From: CAZJAH01 sp964544155
GTDB lineage: Bacteria > Bacteroidota > Ignavibacteria > Kapaibacteriales > UBA2268
NCBI GenBank assembly: GCA_964544155.1
Contig: CAZJAH010000001.1
Span: 248,001 to 312,000 of the forward strand
Direction: 5' to 3'
Length of the DNA: 64,000 nucleotides
Position numbers and translations under genes: made by a program. A model generated the notes under the pieces. The model saw only the letters and a program-made list of their open reading frames with translations, was not told the DNA's origin and searched no databases. Every line of letters begins with the position of its first letter. Positions within the stretch are counted from its first letter, which is position 1. Of the stretch, positions 45,598 through 52,367 are shown piece by piece.

Positions 45598-47547
45598 CTA
45601 CTTAGTATTTGAGGATGGTTCAACAAATATCTCCACGGTTCGATTGTAAAAGCGTCCTTCCGGTAAGTCATTATCATAAATCTCATCTTCGCCGAGCCCC
45701 TCATGCTGTATCTCTTTGGCTTCTAATAGCTCGGATACTCTTTTCGCGCGTTCGACGGAAAGCTGTTTGTTGTAATGCTTGTCGCCTGTTCTATCGGTGT
45801 ATCCTTTAATTATCAGCTTAGAATTATCATCAATCTCGGATTTAATATAATCGATAATATTAAGATGTCTTTGATCCAACTTTGCATCATCAAAAGAAAA
45901 CAGTATCAGGTTGAATTTTTTGTATAGCGGATCATCTCCTACCGACATTTCCTCATTTATGACAAGATTCATGTTAATCGTATCGGCGAGCTCATCACTA
46001 TCAATTTTCGCTTTAGCTATAATGCTGACATTTGTGTTGGCAAAAGGTATGTCCCCGGGATCAATTTCCAGGTAATCAGGCAATCCGCCGCTGCCGGAAG
46101 CAAGGACACTTCCGGTTCCGCTGACAATCACCTTCCAGTCATCGATATCTTCGGGCGAATACAAATTAAGAAACAATTTTTCAGGATAATACCTTATGAT
46201 TTTTTCATTAGATACAACCGGAGCGAGTACGCCTGGTGTATCAGAGCTTATTTCTACCCTTCGGTTTTCCTCAATACCGTCTTTTTCGGCAGGATTTGAT
46301 GGCAATTGCGGAAGATTGCGGGAATGTGTTGTTATTCTATTCGAATCGATGCCCCATGAGTTGACAAAGTATTCTTTTACGCTTTGAGCTCTTTTAGCTG
46401 ATAGCCTGATATTGCCTTTTTCTCCATTAACATTCGAATTACACCCCGTTAGATATATCTTAGAATCGGGATATTGTTTCAGCCTGTAAGCAATAATATC
46501 CAAAATATGATGATAAGTATTGATTATTCCTTTTCCTATCATTTGGTCTTCCGTGAAATTACTGATCTCCTTAGAACTTAACTGATCATACCGTACTGGT
46601 ATTTCGGGATCATTATGGTCAAAGAAGATATAATTGAGCAGAGGTTTAGTAATTTTGGATAAATGAATTTTTCTGGTTATGGTATCAGTCAGATTACCCT
46701 GCCCGTCAGTGATGTAAGCCACAAGCTTTTTATTTTCACCGAATCCGGCAATTCTTTCTACCGGCGGATAATTATCAGAGGCGATCACCTGTTGGATTCT
46801 TTCCTCATTTCTTTCGATTTTGTATTCAAGCACAATACCCGCCCTTAAAGCGTTAATCTTCCAGGGCTCGGATTCAAGTATGTTATTAAACCCATACTGA
46901 AAGCTAATATCCGGGCCTCCTCTAAAGTTGCCGTACCTGTTAAGATTAAATAAAAAATTAGCGCCTACAACTCCGGAAAACAGGATATTTTCCAATCCGG
47001 GGATATCCCCCTTTTCAGAGTTTCTTACAGGCAAGCCTGTATCGGTAAAGTAAGCACCGTTTTCAGGATCAACAATTGTCTCGCGCTGTAGAAATCTATT
47101 ACCAGCGATATAGCCTAACTCAAAGCCTGCCCTAAACTTAAAATTGGAGCTTAGCCTGTACCCCGCTGCAATGCCAAGTCCGAAAGTAGAAATATCGGCA
47201 TCTATCATATGTTCGATAGTACCCCGGACGGGTTCGTAGTTCGAACCGCTTACGACCTTAATTACCTGCTTTTCAAGTTTGGCATTATGTAACTGGTAAC
47301 CGGCTCTTGCCTCAAGAAAAATTTTACTTGTTAATGAAAAGCTGTAGAGCCCTCCAATGGAAAAACCGCTGCCTCTTCCGCTATTAAACCCGGGACAGCA
47401 ATTCGGGATACCGGGCAATGCATTAAACGCGACTGAATGATGGTTATCCGCAAAAGCCCCAAAAAGGCCATAGGAAGAAGATTCTTCGGCTTTTGAAACA
47501 AAAGAGAAAATGAAAGCAAGCAGTACTGACAGTTTTATATAATTCAT
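45598..47547 (-). CDS. Outer-membrane barrel protein with two tandem OmpA-like domains
   Basis: A 649-residue protein: signal peptide (1-20), an outer-membrane barrel-like region (about 21-245, alternating strands such as FSIGGLYSFSLTSKIFLEARAGYQL), then two OmpA C-terminal-type domains. The second (about 545-645) is canonical, with KGYTDRTGDKHYNKQLSVERAKRV and NRTVEI supplying the Asp and Arg that hold peptidoglycan. The first (about 300-436) keeps LSAKRAQSVKEYF and ENRRVEI but its TDxxG site reads GCNSNVNG, so peptide binding may be lost. First gene of the unit with the 1818-residue VWA protein. It likely anchors that apparatus to the cell wall. Confidence 0.85.
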   Translation of the reverse strand: MNYIKLSVLLAFIFSFVSKAEESSSYGLFGAFADNHHSVAFNALPGIPNCCPGFNSGRGSGFSIGGLYSFSLTSKIFLEARAGYQLHNAKLEKQVIKVVSGSNYEPVRGTIEHMIDADISTFGLGIAAGYRLSSNFKFRAGFELGYIAGNRFLQRETIVDPENGAYFTDTGLPVRNSEKGDIPGLENILFSGVVGANFLFNLNRYGNFRGGPDISFQYGFNNILESEPWKINALRAGIVLEYKIERNEERIQQVIASDNYPPVERIAGFGENKKLVAYITDGQGNLTDTITRKIHLSKITKPLLNYIFFDHNDPEIPVRYDQLSSKEISNFTEDQMIGKGIINTYHHILDIIAYRLKQYPDSKIYLTGCNSNVNGEKGNIRLSAKRAQSVKEYFVNSWGIDSNRITTHSRNLPQLPSNPAEKDGIEENRRVEISSDTPGVLAPVVSNEKIIRYYPEKLFLNLYSPEDIDDWKVIVSGTGSVLASGSGGLPDYLEIDPGDIPFANTNVSIIAKAKIDSDELADTINMNLVINEEMSVGDDPLYKKFNLILFSFDDAKLDQRHLNIIDYIKSEIDDNSKLIIKGYTDRTGDKHYNKQLSVERAKRVSELLEAKEIQHEGLGEDEIYDNDLPEGRFYNRTVEIFVEPSSNTK

Positions 47548-48074
47548 ATCATAGCCAAAAAAAGATCATTTATTTATTATACGCTATTTTTCGGAATTTT
47601 TACAAAAAAATTCAGCTCTTAGTTTTTTTTATATACCATAAAGACTTAACTGCCTTATATGCTTAAAAATTAGTTTAATATACCTTATAATCAGAAAGTA
47701 AAAAATTAAATTTTATTATCTGATTTAGCAAAAAATTGTGACCATTATGGGGGATTTACAGATATGAAGAAAATATGTTTGACCAGATAGCTCCCGTATC
47801 AAAATCACACTAAAAAGGGCAGCCCGGTTAAGGGCTGCTTTTTTTATTAAAGAGATAAGCCCTATATTTTTAACTCATATAGCAAAACCTGTACTGGAAA
47901 AACCCCAAATTTTATACTGAAAATTAAATTAGCCGGGACTAAATTTAACATAAAATTTATTTTCTTTTAAAAAATCTTTTAATAATTCTTTGGAATTAAA
48001 TATATTAAAGCTTATGCAAAATTGCAATTAATGATTATTCAATGTACTAAACAATTAAGATATGGAGCGATGAC
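47548..48074. other. Spacer with an orphan terminator; possible small RNA
   Basis: No protein gene recognised; only mini-frames of fewer than 10 codons (for example MKKICLTR at 47764) occur. The region carries the promoter of the OmpA/VWA unit on the minus strand and of the EF-G paralogue on the plus strand. A plus-strand terminator (listed separately) has no gene in front of it, so a short non-coding RNA between about 47700 and 47845 is possible. Confidence 0.4.
47817..47845 (+). terminator. Orphan Rho-independent terminator
   Basis: Arms GCAGCCC/GGGCTGC (47819-47825 and 47832-47838) with a six-base loop and seven Ts (47839-47845). No plus-strand gene ends nearby; on the minus strand the A run before it makes it partly bidirectional. 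Confidence 0.8.
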
Positions 48075-50198
48075 ATGAAAGTTTATGAGCCCAAAGATAT
48101 CAGAAATTTAGCCTTGCTTGGGCATGCCGGCAGCGGAAAGACCATTATTGCTGAAAGCATCCTTTACAATTCCGGTGCCGTTAACAGGAGAGGGTCGGTA
48201 GAAGACAATAACACTGTTTCAGATTTTAACGAGCTGGAGCATGAGAAAGGCTCATCGGTTTTTATGACTCCGCTCTCATGCGAATGGCAAAATATAAAAT
48301 TCAATATTCTCGATACTCCGGGTTATGACGATTACGCCGGTGAAGTAGCAGCCGCGGCTCACGTTGCCGATTCGGCCATTATTGTTATTAACGCTCAGAA
48401 CGGTATGGAAATGGGCGCGGAGCTTGGTTTTTCCTATGCTGAAATGGAAAAAAGGCCTATTATGTTCTTTGTGAATAAGCTTGATGTAGAGCAGGCCAAT
48501 TTTGATGAAACAGTAAACGAGATAAAAGACCAGTTCGGCGGAAGCGTTACACTGCTTCAGTATCCCCTGGAAACAGGCCCGAACTTCAACACAGTTATAG
48601 ACCTTATTCTTAATAAAGCAATCAAATTTACAGACGGCAAAGCCGAAAAAATGGATATTCCCGATTCAGAGAAATCCAAAGCAGAAGAGCTCAGAAATGA
48701 ATTCATCGAATCAGTCGCCGAAACTGATGAAGAGCTAATGACAAAGTACTTCGAAGAAGGTGAATTAAGCGAAGAGGACGTTAAGAAAGGGCTTCGCAAT
48801 GCCATCATAAATTCCCAGATCTACCCTGTATTCTGCGGAAGCAGCAAAAACAATACAGGTATAGAATCGCTTATGGAATTCGCGAAAGACGTACTTCCCT
48901 CTCCTGCTGATATGCCGGCAATCAAAGATGAAAACGGCAACGATATCAACTATAATACAGGCGATAAAACCGCCCTCTTTGTATTCAAAATGCAGTCAGA
49001 CCCCAAGCTGGGCGATATGACTTTCTTCAAAGTTTACTCCGGCAGTGTTTCCGCCAGTATGGACCTTATCAACCAGCGCGGTGGCGGCGAAAGGTTCGGC
49101 CAGATATTCAGCGTTATGGGCAAAAAACGTGATGAAGTCGATAAAATGATTGCAGGCGATATAGGCGCAACTGTTAAGCTGAAAAACACACATGTAGGTG
49201 ATACCCTGCATACAAAGGGTTTTGATATAAAGATTGCTCCTATACCCTTCCCCAATCCGAAAGTAAGGACAGCTATAGTGCCCAAGACCAAGGGCGAAGA
49301 AGAAAAAGTAGGCCTTGCCCTTAATGCTCTACATGAAGAAGATCCTACAATTATCATCGAGCACTCACAGGAGCTTCGCCAGACTATAGTTTATTCACAG
49401 GGTGAGCTTCACCTGGCAGCGGCCAAATGGAGGCTTAAGCACAGGTATAAAGTAGAAGCTGAATTTATAGAACCTCGGGTACCTTACAGGGAAACTATTC
49501 AGAAAGGTGTTGAAAGCAGCTACAGGCATAAAAAACAATCCGGCGGCGCGGGGCAGTTCGCCGAGGTGCACATGCACATTGAGCCTTACCGCGAAGGCGC
49601 ACCCGACCCGTCACAGTATAACGTTAAAGGAAGAGACCTTATCGACCTGGACTGGGGCGGCAAGCTGGAATATATTAACTGTATAGTTGGCGGAGTAATC
49701 GACGCAAGGTTTTTGCCTGCCATACTCAAAGGTATTATGGAAAAAATGAACATCGGCCCGCTTACCGGCTCTTATGTGCGCGACATCAGAGTTTATATCT
49801 ACGACGGTAAAATGCACCCGGTCGATTCAAATGAGGCAGCCTTCAAGATGGCAGGATCAATGGCATTTAAGGATGCTTTCACTAAAGCAGACCCCAAGAT
49901 ACTCGAGCCCATTTATAACGTAAAGGTAAAAGTACCTGAGGAATTCGTAGGCGACGTAATGAGCGACCTTCCTTCGAGAAGAGGCGTTATACAGGGTATC
50001 GAAACTGAAGGACGCTATCAGATCGTAAACTGCAAAATGCCGCTTGCTGAGCTGGATAAATACGCTACAGCTCTAAGGTCAATGACCCAGGCAAGGGCGT
50101 CATATACTTCCGAGTACGCGGAATACGTCGCAGTACCCGGAAACGTACAGCAGGAACTCATGGACAAATACAAAAAAGAACAAGAAGAGGAAGAATAA
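48075..50198 (+). CDS. Elongation factor G paralogue (EF-G2-like translational GTPase)
   Basis: A 707-residue five-domain EF-G relative. G1 is GHAGSGKT (about 16-23) and G4 is VNKLD. G3 reads DTPGYDDY, with Tyr84 where canonical EF-G and EF-Tu have the catalytic His. Domain III/IV blocks (ETIQKGVESSYRHKKQSGGAGQFAEV) and domain V (PSRRGVIQGIE) are intact. The N-terminus (GSVEDNNTVSDFNELE) is that of the second, non-housekeeping EF-G class; the main fusA is expected elsewhere with the str operon. The role of EF-G2 in translation is unclear. GGAG lies eight bases before the ATG, and a strong terminator ends the single-gene unit. Confidence 0.92.
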   Translation: MKVYEPKDIRNLALLGHAGSGKTIIAESILYNSGAVNRRGSVEDNNTVSDFNELEHEKGSSVFMTPLSCEWQNIKFNILDTPGYDDYAGEVAAAAHVADSAIIVINAQNGMEMGAELGFSYAEMEKRPIMFFVNKLDVEQANFDETVNEIKDQFGGSVTLLQYPLETGPNFNTVIDLILNKAIKFTDGKAEKMDIPDSEKSKAEELRNEFIESVAETDEELMTKYFEEGELSEEDVKKGLRNAIINSQIYPVFCGSSKNNTGIESLMEFAKDVLPSPADMPAIKDENGNDINYNTGDKTALFVFKMQSDPKLGDMTFFKVYSGSVSASMDLINQRGGGERFGQIFSVMGKKRDEVDKMIAGDIGATVKLKNTHVGDTLHTKGFDIKIAPIPFPNPKVRTAIVPKTKGEEEKVGLALNALHEEDPTIIIEHSQELRQTIVYSQGELHLAAAKWRLKHRYKVEAEFIEPRVPYRETIQKGVESSYRHKKQSGGAGQFAEVHMHIEPYREGAPDPSQYNVKGRDLIDLDWGGKLEYINCIVGGVIDARFLPAILKGIMEKMNIGPLTGSYVRDIRVYIYDGKMHPVDSNEAAFKMAGSMAFKDAFTKADPKILEPIYNVKVKVPEEFVGDVMSDLPSRRGVIQGIETEGRYQIVNCKMPLAELDKYATALRSMTQARASYTSEYAEYVAVPGNVQQELMDKYKKEQEEEE

Positions 50199-50232
50199 GA
50201 TCATTCATAGCAATGATCAAACGCAATCAGGA

Positions 50233-50266
50233 AAAGAAAAAGGCTGCCTCCGGGCGGCCTTTTCTT
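50233..50266 (+). terminator. Rho-independent terminator after the EF-G paralogue
   Basis: GGCTGCC/GGGCGGCC stem extended by A/T pairs (arms about 50233-50248 and 50253-50266) ending in TTTTCTT. Bases 50239-50262 are identical to the YceI terminator core read on its strand. Confidence 0.88.
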
Positions 50267-51048
50267 ATAATAAACAAATCAAATTGAATGTGTGGTAGCA
50301 ATGCCGCCTTCGCCTGTGAAATGTCTTGAACAAGATTTACTTGATTTAATGATTAACAGGATGGGATATGCCGTAAAGCCAGCCCGGATCGTTATTCTGA
50401 GGCTCAGCCGAAGAATCCAAGGAAGATTGGAATTAAAATCAATGCTTTACATTGATAATCATTGCTGATAAGCATGTGGTAGCCCGGGCGTCCCCGCCTG
50501 TGCATGAAAAAAGCCGTAATCTTCCATTCGCACCCCATCGTCCGAAACCGGCTCAGCGAGCCGTTTACGGCCACTTCCCCTCGGAGAGGGGAAGAAACTG
50601 ATCAGTATTATTTGCTACTTTTTCAAAACATTGTAGCCCGGGCGTCCCCGCCCGGGTAAAAAATGCCATTATCTCTCGAACACTCCCCATCGTCCGGAAA
50701 CGGTTTGGGGGTGTATTTCCGTTGTCTTTCTGGATCTTTTATCAAAAACCAATGTTTTAATTCAACCTTCCTGACACACCCCTTTATCCCCTCTCGAAAG
50801 GGGAATGATTGTAACTCTATTATTTACATGCAGATAGCATATGTGAGGTAACTCATGTTAATGTAATGGCAATGGCGCATCTGCCAGCACAGCAGCATTT
50901 AATATAGTGCCTGTCGTAAAATGCCGCTTAGCTCATTTGCTTTTGAGTAAAGCATAATGTAATCGCCGTTTGTGTTTTTCATTCTCATCTTTCCCCCAAA
51001 TTACTTCTGATTTTAAATTATTAGCTATTCAACAGCTATTCTGTTTTG
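50267..51048. other. Gene-free region of about 780 bases
   Basis: Apart from the repeat copies listed separately, I see no gene. Short frames (for example 62 codons at 50663) run through the repeat and have no protein-like features. The 3' end of the DUF4386 gene borders it on the minus strand. The stretch 50340-50460 includes GATCGTTATTCTGAGGCTC-like sequence with no recognisable function. Confidence 0.5.
50479..50830. repeat. Two tandem copies of a degenerate intergenic repeat unit
   Basis: Copy A starts at 50479 and copy B at 50633, both with the same 20 bases GTAGCCCGGGCGTCCCCGCC. Further shared words follow in the same order: CCCATCGTCCG (A about 50534, B about 50686) and a CCCC...GGGGAA hairpin (A 50575-50593, B about 50787-50802), then a TATTATTT-like stretch. 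Copy A also contains the hairpin CGGCTC-AGC-GAGCCG (50549-50563). Fragments of the same type (TGTGGTAGC) occur at 50289. No coding frame spans it. It looks like a dispersed, GC-rich intergenic element. Confidence 0.6.
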
Positions 51049-51603
51049 TCAGAAGTTTTGCAAATTTTCAATCTTCTCATCAATTTTTCCTGCTTTTGAT
51101 ATCAAATAAAAGCTGATGGTTATCTCAGCGATCACTGCCAGAAACATTAGAGCATGAGCCGTAATAGTCAGTATTTCCGATTCATCAGGGAGTATGATGC
51201 TCGCGGCGCTATCCGTGATATAACCTATGGATGCCGCCAACAGCATCCAGCCTGGTATCCCTGGCAAAAATCCGGACTTAATGATAATATAACCCAGCAT
51301 TAGCAAATGCAGCCCGAAGAATATCAGGGATATATCATAGCCGTAGCCGTGCGCGTTTAAGAATAGCATGACAAAATATTCGAGCTGTTGAGCAGACATT
51401 CCCTCAGGTAACCCGTTTGATGAAAGGAGCATCGCAACAAACATAAGGTTAAGCAGGTTCAAGGCCAGTATCACTGCCATTACTAATCTGAATAAGGTCA
51501 TCAACAGTGAATAGCGTTTATTAACATGGAGAAGAATCATATATAAAGCCCATGCTACCGTAATGTCTGTTAAAATCATTATAAGATCGAGGATAATTGA
51601 CAT
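51049..51603 (-). CDS. DUF4386 membrane protein, N-terminus cut by the assembly gap
   Basis: The visible 184 residues contain five hydrophobic helices and the family-typical segment IFFGLHLLMLGYIIIKSGFLPGIPG with GWMLLAASIGYITDS, which identify DUF4386. Whole members are about 220-240 residues and have one more N-terminal helix. In-frame codons before the ATG (AVAIFGFK) also look like family sequence, so the true gene extends toward the gap and the annotated ATG is probably internal. The function of DUF4386 proteins is unknown. Confidence 0.75.
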   Translation of the reverse strand: MSIILDLIMILTDITVAWALYMILLHVNKRYSLLMTLFRLVMAVILALNLLNLMFVAMLLSSNGLPEGMSAQQLEYFVMLFLNAHGYGYDISLIFFGLHLLMLGYIIIKSGFLPGIPGWMLLAASIGYITDSAASIILPDESEILTITAHALMFLAVIAEITISFYLISKAGKIDEKIENLQNF

Positions 51604-51620
51604 TTTGAATCCGAAAATCG

Positions 51621-51675
51621 CGACGGCTTCGGCATCAAAACCGCGTCATCAGGCAGGCAGATGTATTCCGCGTTG
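51621..51675. repeat. 55-base contig-end overlap, left copy
   Basis: Identical over all 55 bases to 51776-51830. It lies directly against the run of N. Its sequence is part of the MDR reductase coding region (minus strand, ending NAEYICLPDDAVLMPKPS). Exact identity and length point to an assembler k-mer overlap, not a biological duplication. Confidence 0.85.
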
Positions 51676-51775
51676 NNNNNNNNNNNNNNNNNNNNNNNNN
51701 NNNNNNNNNNNNNNNNNNNNNNNNNNNNNNNNNNNNNNNNNNNNNNNNNNNNNNNNNNNNNNNNNNNNNNNNNNN
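51676..51775. other. Scaffold gap of exactly 100 N
   Basis: One hundred unknown bases, a usual placeholder for a gap of unmeasured size. Frames drawn across it are meaningless. The genes on both sides are truncated at this point. Confidence 0.99.
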
Positions 51776-51830
51776 CGACGGCTTCGGCATCAAAACCGCG
51801 TCATCAGGCAGGCAGATGTATTCCGCGTTG
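51776..51830. repeat. 55-base contig-end overlap, right copy
   Basis: The second copy of the sequence at 51621-51675, and here it continues into the intact N-terminal part of the MDR reductase, showing that this copy is in its native place. Confidence 0.85.
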
Positions 51831-52135
51831 GCCCCGAATTCTGGCCCGGCAGTACCGAAAACCTGATCTCCTGCTTGATACGATTTCACGGATTTGCCGA
51901 CAGACTCAACCTCGCCGGCGAGTTCCTCGCCCAGCGTGTTTATTTTTGGCCTGATTAATCCCGTAAAGAGCCTTGCGACAATGGGCTCACCTCTTCTGAA
52001 CGTACATTCTGTGGCTGTTACGGTCGTAGCGTGTATTTTGATCAGAATGTCATTATCCCCGGGAACCGGCTTATCCGCGTTCTTTATTTCGAGAACTTCA
52101 GGCGGCCCGTATTTGTTATATTCTACTTTTTTCAC
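51776..52135 (-). CDS. MDR-family NAD(P)-dependent reductase, C-terminus missing at the gap
   Basis: The first 120 residues of a medium-chain dehydrogenase/reductase are visible: YNKYGPPEVLEI, DILIKIHATTVTATE, LGEELAGEVESVGKSV and GDQVFG are the GroES-like catalytic domain. There is no zinc-ligand cysteine cluster, which suggests the quinone-oxidoreductase branch. The NADPH-binding half (about 200 more residues) is absent because of the gap. The start is GTG at 52135 (MKKVEYNKYG). Substrate unknown. Confidence 0.8.
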
Positions 52136-52267
52136 AAAACAAATCCCCAGTTGTAAATTTTAAAACAGTAGTGAAGATTATGTCAGCTAAAAATTGGCAA
52201 ATCCTTAATTTTTATTAATATAAATTAAAAAAAGGCCGCGCATAATCATTTTATGGTTTAAATTTCC

Positions 52268-52301
52268 TTTGTAAAAAAATCCGGCAATTATCTTATCTTT
52301 G
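52268..52301 (+). promoter_or_regulatory. Possible Bacteroidota-type promoter for the SpoIIE phosphatase gene
   Basis: TTTG (52268-52271) and TATCTTTG (52294-52301) match the phylum pattern with a slightly long 22-base spacer. Ten bases later an AGGAGG (52311-52316) precedes a five-codon frame (MELYS, 52329-52346) that ends 21 bases before the phosphatase ATG. Confidence 0.4.
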
Positions 52302-52367
52302 CCGAAACATAGGAGGATATAATACCGTATGGAACTTTATAGCTAAATTATTTAACCTGCAGGGTGT

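Noticed and set aside
50479..50830. CRISPR array
   Set aside because: Only two degenerate copies about 154 bases apart, no regular spacers, and no cas genes nearby.
50663..50851. 62-codon frame in the repeat region
   Set aside because: It runs through repeat copy B, has no ribosome site and no recognisable domain.
51563..51958. Frames crossing the run of N
   Set aside because: They translate unknown bases and duplicated contig ends; no real protein can be inferred.
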